Assembly (NCBI GenBank): GCA_016792825.1
Contig: JAEUMI010000023.1
Location: forward strand, 1 to 63,334
Direction of reading: 5' to 3'
Origin: Hyphomicrobiales bacterium
GTDB taxonomy: Bacteria; Pseudomonadota; Alphaproteobacteria; Rhizobiales; Aestuariivirgaceae
DNA length: 63,334 nt
The first letter of the stretch is position 1; each line of letters begins with the position of its first letter. The notes under the pieces were generated by a model. The model had not been told where the DNA came from. It saw only the letters and a program-made list of their open reading frames with translations, and did no database searches. Positions 17,113 to 27,139 of this stretch are shown piece after piece. Both the position numbers and the translations under genes were made by a program.

Positions 17113-17798
17113 GATTCAAGCACTCCGATTTTCGACCGGCTGAAATATGGCCATTCACTTGCGCTGGTGATCGAACCACGCGTGCGATCCGCATTCGGGG
17201 CGATTTCATTGAGGGTTAAGTCGGGCTGGGCGCTGGCCTTTGACTCATCCGACCTCGCCAGGGTGGAGGCAATGCCGATGCCGCCCGATTTTGCCAGCTC
17301 CTGACTCATGAAATCGGCTTGCATCGAGCGCCAGATATTTCCGGCGGTTCCCTCGCCATAGACACTCTCGCTTGATTTCGGCAGCATTTCCTCGACGAAA
17401 TTTCGCAAGACCGAGGCTTCGAACTGCTGATAGGCCTTTTCCTTTGGGGTGATGGCCCGCGCGGATTCCGTTGTTGCATCCGCTGCCGGACCACTGGTAT
17501 TCAACTCCAAACCTGCCAATTCCACGCCCGCGGGGCCGGAGCTACCGCCAAGCTTGGCAACACTGTCCCTCAGTTTTGAAGGGTTGGCAGCATTCACAAC
17601 GTCCCCCACAATGTCCGTTGCCAGAAGGCGCCCGATTCCCGGACTGCGCCTGACCGCATTCTCGGCATCGGCAAATTCCGTGGCGGGGTTTGTGGCTGGT
17701 CGCCCCCGTTGCAATCCCGCCTGCGCAATTCTCACGCGCTCGGGATCGGCTGCCTTGACGACATCCAGGACGAGGTCAGACACGATCGAGATGGCCAT
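17109..17798 (-). CDS. flgJ: Flagellar rod-binding protein FlgJ (scaffold domain only)
   Basis: A 229-residue protein. The C-terminal half carries the rod-cap domain (F-E-A-S-V-L-R-N-F-V-E-E-M-L-P near residue 127, then G-x-G-x-A-G-N-I-W-R-S-M and a helix ending G-G-I-G-I-A). The muramidase domain of enteric FlgJ is absent, as in other rhizobia. The lytic transglycosylase at 26531-27139 could supply peptidoglycan cutting. The N-terminal 110 residues are poorly conserved and may contain two imperfect repeats (D-L-V-L-D-V-V-K-A-A and D-I-V-G-D-V-V-N-A-A). Confidence 0.8.
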   Translation of the reverse strand: MAISIVSDLVLDVVKAADPERVRIAQAGLQRGRPATNPATEFADAENAVRRSPGIGRLLATDIVGDVVNAANPSKLRDSVAKLGGSSGPAGVELAGLELNTSGPAADATTESARAITPKEKAYQQFEASVLRNFVEEMLPKSSESVYGEGTAGNIWRSMQADFMSQELAKSGGIGIASTLARSDESKASAQPDLTLNEIAPNADRTRGSITSASEWPYFSRSKIGVLES

Positions 17799-17866
17799 AG
17801 GGAGATACCTCAGAATTCACCTCGGGCTATGTTCCCAGCAATCGCTTGTGGCAAGCTTACCGGAAT

Positions 17867-18253
17867 TCAGAACCTGCGCTGGAGAAACACCTCAATTGTA
17901 GACTCCAGCGAGGCAGCCTCATCTTTTTGTCTCAGAACAAGCCTGTGTCTCTCCTGAAAAATCTCGCAGCGCCGCAAATTCAGCGCGTCGTGGCGGTGGG
18001 CTTCTTTTGCCGAGTCCATCTTGGCTGCCAGCTTCTTCTTCTCGTCATTGATTACCAGCAGCCGCCGCGTTGAAAGGTCGGGAAACAGGCTCAAAGGACC
18101 GGTTCCCTTGTCCACGCCTCTGGCCAGATGCTCCGCTTCCACGCTGATGCGGGAAATTTCCGCTGCAATGGCGGCAATCCGGTACTCGGTCGATTTTTTG
18201 CGTTGGGCCCAGGATTCGCGCAGCCTGTTCAATCTTTTCAACCGCTCCGGCAT
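17867..18253 (-). CDS. Coiled-coil protein, FliJ candidate
   Basis: About 128 residues, nearly all predicted helix with heptad-like Leu/Ala spacing and many Lys, Arg and Glu, ending in F-L-Q-R-R-F. Length and composition fit FliJ, the export-ATPase stalk protein, which is otherwise missing from the window. In many bacteria fliJ follows fliI; here it lies between fliR and flgJ. Start ATG 18253 is preceded by GAGGGGG; a GTG at 18259 is possible. The FliJ call is inference from shape only. Confidence 0.5.
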   Translation of the reverse strand: MPERLKRLNRLRESWAQRKKSTEYRIAAIAAEISRISVEAEHLARGVDKGTGPLSLFPDLSTRRLLVINDEKKKLAAKMDSAKEAHRHDALNLRRCEIFQERHRLVLRQKDEAASLESTIEVFLQRRF

Positions 18254-18263
18254 CAGCACCCCC

Positions 18264-19013
18264 TCACTTCAGCCAGGCCGAGAATTCCTGCAGGAAGAGG
18301 CCAAACCAGTCGTCAATTGTGAGATAGATCAGGAAAAATCCACCCGCCGCAACCACGCCTGTCATGACGAAATAGACCGAGATTTGCGGTGTAAACTTGT
18401 TGGCAAAGCCGATCGCAAGATTCACGATGATCGCATAGACAATGAAAGGGCCACAAAGCCGCAGGGCCAGCGCCGTGGTTTGCCCCAGCCTTTCCAAAAC
18501 CTGATCAAGATACCATCCCATGTCTATTGGACTGGAGATCTTCAGGGCGCCATAAGAGGCGATCAGGGAGCGAATGAGCTCGTGGTGGAGGTTGGCGGCA
18601 AAAATCAACATTGTCGCGGTGAGGCTGATCAGATTCACCAGCGGCGGCGCAGGCTCGGTATCATCTATGGGCACGCCTGGCGTGGGGGCAAGACCAATGG
18701 TGTTGGTGAGAATTGTGGCTGAAAATGACAGGGCGACCATGAAAAACCGCGCCAGCAAACCGATGGTCAGGCCGTTCAGTATCTCGCCTCCCAAGAGGAG
18801 AGGTCTGCCAGGTTCGCCCGCCAGCCGGGCTGCTTCGACGCCAAGGTCATAAAGCATAGGCAACAGAGTGAGCGAAATCGCCACCGCCAGAAGCGCCCTG
18901 AATTGCATGGGAATTCTTTGGCTGCCGAAGCCAGGCAGCAGCATCATGCAGCTTCCGACACGGCAGAGGATAAGCACACCCACGAACACGGCCTCGGAGA
19001 CAGCTGGGATCAT
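18264..19013 (-). CDS. fliR: Flagellar export gate protein FliR
   Basis: A 249-residue polytopic membrane protein with about six hydrophobic segments and the FliR hallmarks [13 protein letters not shown] near residue 18 and a central P-P-L-V-N-L-I-S-L segment near residue 123. It forms the export gate core with FliP and FliQ and partners FlhB. It overlaps the flhA stop by four bases, so it is coupled to flhA. Confidence 0.93.
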   Translation of the reverse strand: MIPAVSEAVFVGVLILCRVGSCMMLLPGFGSQRIPMQFRALLAVAISLTLLPMLYDLGVEAARLAGEPGRPLLLGGEILNGLTIGLLARFFMVALSFSATILTNTIGLAPTPGVPIDDTEPAPPLVNLISLTATMLIFAANLHHELIRSLIASYGALKISSPIDMGWYLDQVLERLGQTTALALRLCGPFIVYAIIVNLAIGFANKFTPQISVYFVMTGVVAAGGFFLIYLTIDDWFGLFLQEFSAWLK

Positions 19014-21100
19014 GAAATGACGCCAAGCGGGTCGACCTGAACGCCGCGCGCGATCTCAATATGTGAAAGCACAGGCAAGTTTGGGAAAAGCCGGTCAATG
19101 ATCATGCGAACGTAAGGCCTCGCCTCCGGTGCTGTCACCAGGGCCATGCGAATGTCCTTGTCCATATGTGGCTTGAGCGCCTTGGTAGCATCCTGTGCAA
19201 ACTGCTCAATGAGGCGCGGATCAATATCAAATTCAATGATCTCACCCTTGTTGTCGCGCTTGAGACTCTGATGGAACGCCAGGTCCCAGCGGCTGCCCAG
19301 CCGGATGACCTTGAGGTTGCCATCCTGTGAAAGGTCCCCGCAAATTTGCTGTGAGATACGCATCCGCACGTGTTCGACGATGGCCTCGGGCTTGCGGGCA
19401 TGGGGCGCTATCTCCGCCACGGCCTCCAGGATGAGGTGAATGTTCCGGATCGATACTCTTTCGGCGAGCAGAAGCTTGAGGATGGCCTGGAAGCCGGAGA
19501 ATGAAATGAGTGACGGGCAGGTTTCGTCGAGCAATTTCTTGTATTCGGGTTCCAGTCGATCCATCAGCGCGCGCATGTCCTTGTAGGATAGGAGATGCGA
19601 CAGATTGTTTCGGATGAGTTCGCTCAGATGCGTAAGCAGGATGGACATGCCGTCGATGGGGCTGTAGCCGGCACGCTTCAGTTCACTCGCAAAGACCTCT
19701 TGCACCCACACCGAGTCCATTCCAAAGGCCGGTTCGCGCGCTTCATCAAATGGCAGATCCGGATTTCCGAGTTCGCCCGGAATGACCATCACCTCGCCTA
19801 TCCGGAGTTCAAAGGAGGCGATGGCAGTTCCGTGAATCTTGATTTTATAGGACTTGGGCGGAATGGTGAAATCATCGCTGAGTTGGATCTCCGGCACGAC
19901 AAACCCGTACTGCTGGGCAAATTTCCGGCGCATTTTGGAAACCCGGTGCGCCAGTTCGCCATGTGCAACCAGCATCGTGGTCGCCAGCTGCTTGCCCAGG
20001 CAAAGCTCTATCTCGCTGGTCCGGAGGATTTCCTTGACCGAATTCCGGTCCTCTTCCTGCTTCCTGATCTCGACTTCGCGCTTTTCGTTATCCAGGATCT
20101 GCTGATCCATGTTGCGTTTTTTTGGAATGGTGTAAGCCGCCAGTGCCATGGCTGCCGAGAGGCAAGCAAAAGGAATGAAAGGGAGGCCGGGCATGATTGC
20201 CATGACGCCCATGAGCGCGGCTGCCACGACAAGGGCGCGCGGATATGCACCGAGCTGGCTTACGATGGCTTCCTGCGCGGAACCCTTGTTTCCGCCCTTC
20301 GAGACCAAAAGTCCCGCCGCGAGGGACACGATAAGGGCGGGAATCTGCGATACCAGGCCATCGCCAATGGAGAGCTTTGTATAGACGTCAGCTGCCCCGC
20401 TGAAGGTCAGGCCATGACGTGTTACACCGATGACGATTCCGCCAAATACGTTGACCGCGGTAATGATCAGGCCGGCAATTGCGTCGCCCCGGACAAATTT
20501 CGAGGCCCCGTCCATCGCGCCAAAGAACGCGCTTTCCTGCTCCAGTTCCAGGCGCCGTCGCCGGGCTTCGCTTTCGTCAATTAGCCCGGCTGACAGATCG
20601 GCATCAATGGCCATCTGCTTGCCAGGAATGGCATCGAGGGTAAACCGGGCGCCCACTTCGGCAATGCGCGTGGAGCCCTTTGTGATGACCAGAAAGTTAA
20701 CCGTAAGAAGGATCACGAAAACAATGACGCCAATCACAAAATCGCCGCTCATGACAAAGCGTGAGAAGGCGCCAACCACGTGTCCCGCCGCGTTATAGCC
20801 CTCGTGGCCGTCAGAAAGGATCAAGCGCGTGGTCGCCACATTCAGCGCCAGCCTGAGCAGGGTCGCCAGAAGGAGAACTGTGGGAAACGCGGAAAAATCA
20901 AGGGGTTTGGCAATCCAAAGGGCGACCATCAGGATGAGCACCGAGAGGGCGATGGAGAATGCCAGGCCGACGTCGATCAGGAAGGAGGGAATCGGCAGGA
21001 AAAAGGCGGTAAGAATGATGACGATGCAGATGGCGAACCCGAAATCTCGCCCGGTCTTCAACTGCCGCAGATTTGCTTCGCGAATTGCCAGAGTGGTCAT
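19010..21100 (-). CDS. flhA: Flagellar export apparatus protein FlhA
   Basis: A 696-residue protein of usual length. The N-terminal half has about eight membrane helices and the conserved FHIPEP region ([17 protein letters not shown] near residue 160). The C-terminal half is the cytosolic domain that docks chaperone-substrate complexes. It forms the nonameric ring of the type III export gate. It follows fliQ by 72 bases, the largest gap in this part of the operon. Confidence 0.96.
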   Translation of the reverse strand: MTTLAIREANLRQLKTGRDFGFAICIVIILTAFFLPIPSFLIDVGLAFSIALSVLILMVALWIAKPLDFSAFPTVLLLATLLRLALNVATTRLILSDGHEGYNAAGHVVGAFSRFVMSGDFVIGVIVFVILLTVNFLVITKGSTRIAEVGARFTLDAIPGKQMAIDADLSAGLIDESEARRRRLELEQESAFFGAMDGASKFVRGDAIAGLIITAVNVFGGIVIGVTRHGLTFSGAADVYTKLSIGDGLVSQIPALIVSLAAGLLVSKGGNKGSAQEAIVSQLGAYPRALVVAAALMGVMAIMPGLPFIPFACLSAAMALAAYTIPKKRNMDQQILDNEKREVEIRKQEEDRNSVKEILRTSEIELCLGKQLATTMLVAHGELAHRVSKMRRKFAQQYGFVVPEIQLSDDFTIPPKSYKIKIHGTAIASFELRIGEVMVIPGELGNPDLPFDEAREPAFGMDSVWVQEVFASELKRAGYSPIDGMSILLTHLSELIRNNLSHLLSYKDMRALMDRLEPEYKKLLDETCPSLISFSGFQAILKLLLAERVSIRNIHLILEAVAEIAPHARKPEAIVEHVRMRISQQICGDLSQDGNLKVIRLGSRWDLAFHQSLKRDNKGEIIEFDIDPRLIEQFAQDATKALKPHMDKDIRMALVTAPEARPYVRMIIDRLFPNLPVLSHIEIARGVQVDPLGVIS

Positions 21101-21172
21101 TAGTCACCTTTCCCGATCCGTAAATTCATCGCAGACGGTGCTTGTCCGAAGTTGACTAGTGCGGTGCTTTTC

Positions 21173-21439
21173 TCAGAATCCCTGTGCAATCCTCTGAAAG
21201 ATCAATTCGGTAAATGTGTAGATTTGCGAGGCGACAAATGGCGCCGTCAGCAGCATGCCGGCGAAAACCGCCAGTATTTTCGGCACAAACGTGAGTGTAA
21301 CTTCCTGGATTTGGGTGACCGCCTGCAGGAGAGCGATTGCGACCCCCAGAACCATGGCCAGGCCCACCGCCGGCCCCGATGCGATGATTATGGTCCAGAT
21401 GGCGGCTTGCACCAACTCCAGCGCATCAACTTCATTCAT
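21173..21439 (-). CDS. fliQ: Flagellar export gate protein FliQ
   Basis: An 88-residue protein with two hydrophobic helices, the G-P-A-V-G-L-A-M-V-L-G-V region of FliQ, and the usual F-x-P-K-I-L segment. Component of the FliPQR gate. It starts three bases after the flgD stop. Confidence 0.93.
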   Translation of the reverse strand: MNEVDALELVQAAIWTIIIASGPAVGLAMVLGVAIALLQAVTQIQEVTLTFVPKILAVFAGMLLTAPFVASQIYTFTELIFQRIAQGF

Positions 21440-21442
21440 GAC

Positions 21443-21844
21443 TCATCCAATCGTCACGCCGGCGTCCAGCACAACGCGCTCGCCGCCTTCTAGAACAGCC
21501 GTTGAAACCGTTTTGCCTATCTCGAGTGCCTTGATGGTGCCAAGAGGCAAGCCATCGGATCCGCTGAGTGCGCGGCCAATAAGTGAATCGGCCTGGGAAA
21601 GCTGCATCGCAGTCATGAGGGAATCCAGTTTCTTGTTGGTATTGACCCCCTGTTCCACCGCCGAGAACGACGCAAGTTGCGACAGATACTGCGATGTATC
21701 CTTTGGTTCGGTAGGATCCTGGTTTTTCATTTCCGCGACCAGCAGCCGCAGAAATGAATCATAATTCAGTTTGGCCTTTTCGGCATCACTGGTGCCCGTG
21801 GTCGTTGCCGATGCTGCGCTGCCAACAGATGCTATGTCCATCAC
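21443..21844 (-). CDS. flgD: Flagellar hook assembly (cap) protein FlgD
   Basis: A 133-residue short FlgD. The conserved N-terminal region includes F-L-R-L-L-V-A-E-M-K-N-Q-D-P-T-E-P near residue 33 and S-Q-L-A-S-F-S-A-V-E-Q near residue 58. The C-terminal Ig-like and tudor-like domains of enteric FlgD are missing, as is usual in rhizobia. It caps the growing hook. It overlaps the flbT stop (ATGA). Confidence 0.92.
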   Translation of the reverse strand: MMDIASVGSAASATTTGTSDAEKAKLNYDSFLRLLVAEMKNQDPTEPKDTSQYLSQLASFSAVEQGVNTNKKLDSLMTAMQLSQADSLIGRALSGSDGLPLGTIKALEIGKTVSTAVLEGGERVVLDAGVTIG

Positions 21845-22266
21845 GCGACTTCCTTCTGGATATCAATTTCTTGGTTGTCGGCTGGTTTTGCCGAAAGCAG
21901 CTTTTCTTCGATCCTGAAAAGCCCCCTGAGCGTTTTGAGGGCATCAAAATGGCGCTGGCTCTTTATGCAACTGTCCGAGTCGACGAGACCCTTTTTCAGT
22001 TCGGCGTTATCCAGTGTACCCTGCAGGCAAGCCGACAGATGCCAATAGAGCTCCCGTGTGATCTGCGCGTTGTCAGGATCAATCAGCATCGTTTGCACGA
22101 CAAAATAAATCTGCTTGAGAGGCGTATCCGCCTTGTCTGCCTGCATGACGTGATTTTCCAGGAGGAACGTCACGTTGTTGAGGAATTCCAGTGAACAACG
22201 TTGGTCGGCCCTGATGACCGCACCGTTGACGTAGAGTTTCTCGCCTTTTTTTAGATGTATCTGCAT
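21841..22266 (-). CDS. flbT: Flagellin mRNA regulator FlbT
   Basis: About 141 residues, FlbT family. The N-terminus M-Q-I-H-L-K-K-G-E-K-L-Y-V-N-G-A and the R-R-E/T-R-E-L-Y-W-H-L-type segment near residue 98 are diagnostic. In Caulobacter, FlbT binds the 5' leader of flagellin mRNA and controls its stability; in Brucella it activates flagellar expression. The start at 22266 overlaps the flaF stop by one base. The conserved flagellin leaders in this window are candidate targets. Confidence 0.93.
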   Translation of the reverse strand: MQIHLKKGEKLYVNGAVIRADQRCSLEFLNNVTFLLENHVMQADKADTPLKQIYFVVQTMLIDPDNAQITRELYWHLSACLQGTLDNAELKKGLVDSDSCIKSQRHFDALKTLRGLFRIEEKLLSAKPADNQEIDIQKEVA

Positions 22267-22622
22267 TACGCGCTCCGACCAAGTCCCTTGCAAATGATCT
22301 CTGAGATATCGATCAGCCCGTTGAAGCTGCTGGTTCGCTGGTTCCTCAGGTCTTCAATCTCGCGCAGAATCCATATTCCAATTGAAATCAAACTGGCGCG
22401 AAGCTCTTTGGGCAAGCGGTTTTCTGCGTTTGCTAGATCATCCAAAAGGAGGCTCCAAAGCCTGTCCAGATAGTGCAAAGCCTCATTGGCTTCGCGCGAG
22501 GTCACCCCTTTTTTCTTGGCGGCATTCAGGAGTTCAATCGACCTCTCGATAGCCTGGCGCTCTCTGTCGCGCGCATCGGCCGGGGCATCTTCAAGTATTT
22601 CGGTGTAGAGTGCGCGGTGCAT
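22266..22622 (-). CDS. flaF: Flagellin synthesis regulator FlaF
   Basis: A 118-residue FlaF protein, helical, with the family pattern R-E-x-x-A-I-E-R-S-I-E-L-L near residue 21 and L-W-S-L-L-L-D-D-L near residue 54. FlaF works opposite FlbT and is needed for flagellin synthesis or secretion in alphaproteobacteria. AAGGA precedes the ATG. It is immediately upstream of flbT. Confidence 0.93.
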   Translation of the reverse strand: MHRALYTEILEDAPADARDRERQAIERSIELLNAAKKKGVTSREANEALHYLDRLWSLLLDDLANAENRLPKELRASLISIGIWILREIEDLRNQRTSSFNGLIDISEIICKGLGRSA

Positions 22623-22655
22623 AATTGTCCTTGCTCAAGCCATTTGTTTTCTTAA

Positions 22656-23696
22656 CTACAGGTAGTTCATCAGGTTCAGGCGGCTGATGCGGGCGGTAAT
22701 CGAATAGGAAGCCTCAAGTTGGGTTGTCAGCAGAGTTATCCGCGTTGAAACTTCGTATTGATCCACCCCCTCAAGGGAAACGATCTCGCGGTTTAATATT
22801 TCATTGCGCTGTTTCAACCGTTGGGTTGAATCGGCAATTACCTTTTCCGCCGTGCCCAGGCGACCCGCAATGAGCCCCGTCTCCTGAGCCGCCTTGGTTG
22901 AAACAATGACAGCCTTATCCACTATCTTCTCGAAGGCCGCCTGGTTGAGCGACCCGGAGCCGAGATCAAAAGCCATGGTGATTGCCATTGTAAGGTCACG
23001 GAAAGCGGCTTCATTCGCGCTGGTGGAAACCTCCACGCTATAGTCCGAATCAATTCGTGCAATACGGTTCTGGTCCGAGGCAAACGAGAATGTTGTTGAC
23101 CATGCGCCAGCGCCAAAAAGAGCGGCGTAGTTCCCGTTCAGAAACGTATCCATCTGGCTGGCGGTAATCGAGCCCGCACCCGCGCTGTTCTGGGCCACGC
23201 CAAACTCTGCCAGAAACGCCGCATCAACAGCAGATTTTCCCGCTGACGCCGGTGTCGAGAAGTAATCGGACAGCGGCGCCACATCGGAATTTATCCCGGC
23301 GAAGATAAACTTGCCCGCATGGGTCTGATTGAGGATTGAGTTGAGGCTTTCCAAGGCGGACTTAGCGGCAGTCTTTACAACATCCTGGCCGCTCTGTGCG
23401 TTTCGGGCCCCGATCAATGTCGCCGAAAACGTGTGGGCAAGATCAATCAGCGAAGTGAGCGCGCTCTGCGTGATATCAAGTTCCGTGGCCGCCAGGCCGT
23501 TCATGTCGATGAGTGAACTGTTGCGGTCAAACCCGTTCCGCAAAGCTATGGCGTCTGCCGTCTTGCCACCCAGTTGCAGACCAACATCTGCGTGCCGGCC
23601 AATTGATAATTCCTTCTGGGCATCCAGCAGTTGCCGCTGGGATTCATGGACAGACAATTTTGGCGCATTGAGAATGGAAAGGGTTGAGATCGACAT
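22656..23696 (-). CDS. flgL: Flagellar hook-associated protein 3 FlgL
   Basis: About 346 residues with flagellin-like ends: an N-terminal L-x-x-Q-K-E-L-S-I-G-R region near residue 25 and a C-terminal coiled coil. It is a junction protein between hook and filament, exported with FlgN help. Start ATG 23696; a TTG directly before it is an alternative. It starts four bases after the flgK stop. Confidence 0.92.
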   Translation of the reverse strand: MSISTLSILNAPKLSVHESQRQLLDAQKELSIGRHADVGLQLGGKTADAIALRNGFDRNSSLIDMNGLAATELDITQSALTSLIDLAHTFSATLIGARNAQSGQDVVKTAAKSALESLNSILNQTHAGKFIFAGINSDVAPLSDYFSTPASAGKSAVDAAFLAEFGVAQNSAGAGSITASQMDTFLNGNYAALFGAGAWSTTFSFASDQNRIARIDSDYSVEVSTSANEAAFRDLTMAITMAFDLGSGSLNQAAFEKIVDKAVIVSTKAAQETGLIAGRLGTAEKVIADSTQRLKQRNEILNREIVSLEGVDQYEVSTRITLLTTQLEASYSITARISRLNLMNYL

Positions 23697-23700
23697 CAAG

Positions 23701-25173
23701 TTATCCAGTCGCCTGCAGGAGGGCGTCTATCATCTTGTCAACCGTAGCAATGATCCTTGCCGAGGCCTGGTATGAGCGCTCCAGCTCAAGCATGACAGTC
23801 ATCTCGTCATCGATATTAACGCCATTGATCCGTTGCAGGGCGTCCGTTGACCTTGCTTTCATCGTTGACTGCAAATCGGAGGCCGACGAAGCTTGAGACC
23901 TTGCAGCCTCCAGCCAGCCGGAAGACGCCGTTCCCAGCGACATGATACTGTATTGCCCGGTTAATTGCGTGGCGGAGTCAAAGGCCCGGGTTGCGCCAAG
24001 CCCGTCGATCAGGGCTGCCAGGCGGCCCGAGAAGCCCGCCGCCGCTGAACTGTTGTACACGTAAGCTGCCCCGTTGATGCCGCCATCGCGGAGCCGTGAT
24101 GGAAGGCCGCCTTGCGCGGAATCAACGCTTGGGTTCAATCTGATATCACCAGCGAGCCCTGCAACCGTTGTGGCCCCAGCCGGCACCGCCGGCGAGCCGG
24201 AATAGCTGAAGATGCCCGTTGCGGTGGGCAACGACGGCACCGCACTCTGATCGATTTCCGCGAAGGCCTCAATTAGGCCACGCGCCACTTCATCCATCTG
24301 TGACTGATAGACAACGGCAACTTCATCGCGCAGTTTCGCCAGCCCGAAAATGTTTCCCGACCGGATTGCCATCGTGCTCGCGGGACTGGTGACATCAACC
24401 CCATCGATGTAAACCGCATTGCCGCTCACCCCGGCGGCCATCGTCGTGGTTGGAGCCATGGCTACGGTGCGCGGCACCGATTCAAACAGGGTGACGCCGC
24501 TGTCGGTATAAAGCGCGATGTCATTGTTGCTGCGGGTGACTGCGCGGATGCCCAGTTCTTCCGACAGCAGCTTCATGATCTTGTCACGGGTGTCGAGGCT
24601 TTCCGTGAGGTCGGTAGCCGAGCCTGAACCGCGCACGATCGCGTCATTGGCGATTTTGAACTGCTGTAGGAGATTGTTGATGCGGTCCACCGCATCCGCC
24701 ATTCCCGCATCTGCCTGCTTGCGCACATCCTGGATGATGTTGGTGGCGGTATTTAGGGAGCGGACGAGGTCGGCCGCTGATTGAACCGCATTCTGGGCCA
24801 GGATTTGATCCGCCGGATCTTGCTCGTACACCTGCAAGGCTGTCTGGAATTTGCCGATCATGCCGGCCGGCGAATAGCCGGACTCCGGATCGCCGACGGT
24901 TTCGCTGAGCCGCTTGAGGCCTTCCAGAACCGAGCTGCTTGCCGCGGAATTAGACGATGCGACAAGCATTTTGTCGAACAGCAGCTTGTCGGCGGCGCGC
25001 GTGTAGCCGGAAATTGCCGAACCTCCCCCGGCCAGGGAAATGACAACTGCGCTCTTGCGGGAATAGTCCGCATTTCCGACATTTGAAATATTGCGGGAAG
25101 CAATTGCCGTTTGCCCCGAAACAGTTGCGAGACTGGATCTGGCGATATTCAGTGCCGTTGAGAGTGCCGCCAT
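23701..25173 (-). CDS. flgK: Flagellar hook-associated protein 1 FlgK
   Basis: A 490-residue protein starting with the rod/hook-type helix (A-L-N-I-A-R-S-S-L) and the N-I-S-N-V-G-N-A-D-Y-S-R-K signature near residue 28. The C-terminus has the E-R-S-Y-Q-A-S-A-R-I-I helix. It joins hook to filament. The operon context is flgE-flgK-flgL. Confidence 0.94.
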   Translation of the reverse strand: MAALSTALNIARSSLATVSGQTAIASRNISNVGNADYSRKSAVVISLAGGGSAISGYTRAADKLLFDKMLVASSNSAASSSVLEGLKRLSETVGDPESGYSPAGMIGKFQTALQVYEQDPADQILAQNAVQSAADLVRSLNTATNIIQDVRKQADAGMADAVDRINNLLQQFKIANDAIVRGSGSATDLTESLDTRDKIMKLLSEELGIRAVTRSNNDIALYTDSGVTLFESVPRTVAMAPTTTMAAGVSGNAVYIDGVDVTSPASTMAIRSGNIFGLAKLRDEVAVVYQSQMDEVARGLIEAFAEIDQSAVPSLPTATGIFSYSGSPAVPAGATTVAGLAGDIRLNPSVDSAQGGLPSRLRDGGINGAAYVYNSSAAAGFSGRLAALIDGLGATRAFDSATQLTGQYSIMSLGTASSGWLEAARSQASSASDLQSTMKARSTDALQRINGVNIDDEMTVMLELERSYQASARIIATVDKMIDALLQATG

Positions 25174-25203
25174 TGTCTAACTCACATCAATTACGCCTGG
25201 GGG

Positions 25204-26466
25204 TTAACGCTTGAGATTGATCAGGACGTCCATCAGTTCCGCACCGGTTTGAAAGACTTTCGAATTCGCCGTATAACTGCGCTGCGAGTCAATCATGGAG
25301 GTGAGCTCGGTCGCCAGATCGACGTTCGACTGTTCCAGCGTATTGGAGAGCACCGACCCGAAGTTCGCCGATTCGGCAAAGCCCACCTGGACGTCACCGG
25401 ACTCGCTGTTGGGCGAGAATACATTTCCCGTAAGCGGGCTCAAATTGTCCGGGCTGGTCACCGTCGCAAGAGGGATCCGGTAAACCGCAACCCGCGTGCC
25501 GTTTTCATAGGTGGCGTAGAATGTGCCGTCCTTGGCAACCTCAAACAAATCCACGCCACTTGGCGGATTGCCATCGACGACGGCACCCAGCGGCGTGTAG
25601 TCGGTTGCCAATTGGCTGAAGTCCGAAACATCAAGAGTGAGCGTTGCGCCGGCAGGAATCCCAATTGAAAGCTCCTGGGCACTGGCGCCAGTTAACTGCC
25701 CGGTTGTTGGATCAAAGCTCAATGTATCGGTCGTGAGTGCCGCCGAGGAATAGGGAAATCCGCCGGCTGTCGCGTCAGCCTGGTCATAAACGGAAACCTC
25801 CCATTGATTGTCAGCGGTTTTAGCAAAATACACGTCCAAAATCACTTCGTTGCCGAGATTGTCATAGCTGAGCAGCGATGATTTTCCTCCATAGGCGGCG
25901 GTGGCCGAATTTGTGGATGGCAGATTGGCCGGGAGTGTGACTGCACCGTTTGAGGGCAGGTTTGCAGTGAATTTGCCGGTCGTGCTAGGCGCCGCCGTGA
26001 GCGTGAGATCGGCGAAGCTGACGGGTACCAGGCCCGCCAGGCCGTTAACGACAATAGGCGGCTGCCCGCTAGTAAGGGGATAGCCCATGAGCACAAAGCC
26101 GCCGGCATTGACCAGGACGCCGTCCTCATTCTTAACGAATGACCCGGCCCGCGTGAGGAAGTTGGCGCCCGCTGAATCGGAAACGACAAAAAAGCCTTCG
26201 CCGCGGACCGCAAGGTCGGTTACCGAGGTCGTGCTTTGCAGGCCGCCCTGTTCACTGATCGCATGACGGATATCCGTCGTCACGGAGCCGGACGTATAAT
26301 CGGAAGACGAGGGCGAACTCTGGATCAAAAGCGAGGAAAATTCGGTCGATGCGCGCTTATAGCCGTTGGTGTTCACATTGGCGATGTTGTCGGCAACGGT
26401 GGCCAAACGCCCGGCCTGCGCCGCCATGCCGGACGTGCTGGTCCGCATAATTCCATACAAGCTCAT
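25204..26466 (-). CDS. flgE: Flagellar hook protein FlgE
   Basis: A 420-residue hook subunit. N-terminal N-I-A-N-V-N-T-N-G-Y-K near residue 27, the central FlgE domain with G-E-G-F-F-V-V near residue 88, and C-terminal L-E-Q-S-N-V-D-L-A-T-E-L and Q-R-S-Y-T-A-N-S-K. It forms the hook whose length is set by FliK. It lies 64 bases after the transglycosylase gene; no clear promoter seen. Confidence 0.95.
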   Translation of the reverse strand: MSLYGIMRTSTSGMAAQAGRLATVADNIANVNTNGYKRASTEFSSLLIQSSPSSSDYTSGSVTTDIRHAISEQGGLQSTTSVTDLAVRGEGFFVVSDSAGANFLTRAGSFVKNEDGVLVNAGGFVLMGYPLTSGQPPIVVNGLAGLVPVSFADLTLTAAPSTTGKFTANLPSNGAVTLPANLPSTNSATAAYGGKSSLLSYDNLGNEVILDVYFAKTADNQWEVSVYDQADATAGGFPYSSAALTTDTLSFDPTTGQLTGASAQELSIGIPAGATLTLDVSDFSQLATDYTPLGAVVDGNPPSGVDLFEVAKDGTFYATYENGTRVAVYRIPLATVTSPDNLSPLTGNVFSPNSESGDVQVGFAESANFGSVLSNTLEQSNVDLATELTSMIDSQRSYTANSKVFQTGAELMDVLINLKR

Positions 26467-26530
26467 GCATTGTCTCCAACAGCTTTATTGCCTTCAGCCT
26501 ATCCCCGGGAACTTGCGCTAACCTGTAGGC

Positions 26531-27139
26531 TTAGCGGCAGAACTTCCTGGCTTCCGGCGTCCAGGCGCCGAAGTCACTCGCCACCAGGTTCTTGATAACC
26601 AGGCAGACATATCGTTTTTGGGCGGCATTGTTGTTTGGCCCCGCATGGTAGCGCGCCACAGCCATAGTCCAACTTCCTTCCTGAACCCTGAGTTCTCTCA
26701 GGAACTTGGCTGCATACTCAACGTTCTTCTTTGGATCCAGCATGTCCTCGACCGAGGAGAACTTGTCGCCGTGATAGTGGTGATTGACCTGCATGCATCC
26801 GAGGTCAATGAGTTTTTTCCCGGTAAGGCGGGCCATCTTAAAGGATTTCAGGGCAGCCCGCTCGCTGGTGGTGAAAACCGTTTTTCCCTCGATGTTAAGG
26901 GCATAGGGCTGCAGCGAGCCTTTCCTGCCTGTTTCAGTCAAACCCACGGCGTAAAGCACCCCCAAGGGAACCTTGTGCCGGGTGGAAGCTGAAATCATCT
27001 CGCGTTCACAGACATTCAAATTCGCCGCAAGGCTTGCGCCGCTGGCGCAAAGGCTAGACAAAAACCCCATTGACGCGGTGAGCACCAGGCGCCTGAACAT
27101 TGGCCTCCCCGCCGTTTTCAAAGTCCGATGCAGATACAT
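26531..27139 (-). CDS. Lytic transglycosylase, SLT domain, within the flagellar operon
   Basis: About 202 residues. After a basic start and a hydrophobic signal segment (L-V-L-T-A-S-M-G-F-L) the mature part has the SLT fold: V-G-L-T-E-T-G near residue 66 with the catalytic Glu, a G-C-M-Q-V-N segment near residue 114, and A-R-Y-H-A-G near residue 163. It probably opens peptidoglycan for rod or hook passage, replacing the muramidase missing from FlgJ. Start 27139 has GAGGA upstream; 27100 (GGGGAGG, short spacing) is an alternative. Either way it overlaps fliK in another frame by 47-86 bases. Confidence 0.8.
   Translation of the reverse strand: MYLHRTLKTAGRPMFRRLVLTASMGFLSSLCASGASLAANLNVCEREMISASTRHKVPLGVLYAVGLTETGRKGSLQPYALNIEGKTVFTTSERAALKSFKMARLTGKKLIDLGCMQVNHHYHGDKFSSVEDMLDPKKNVEYAAKFLRELRVQEGSWTMAVARYHAGPNNNAAQKRYVCLVIKNLVASDFGAWTPEARKFCR

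Noticed and set aside
19595..20584. Plus-strand 329-codon frame inside flhA
   Set aside because: Antisense to a clear flhA; residue composition is unlike real proteins.
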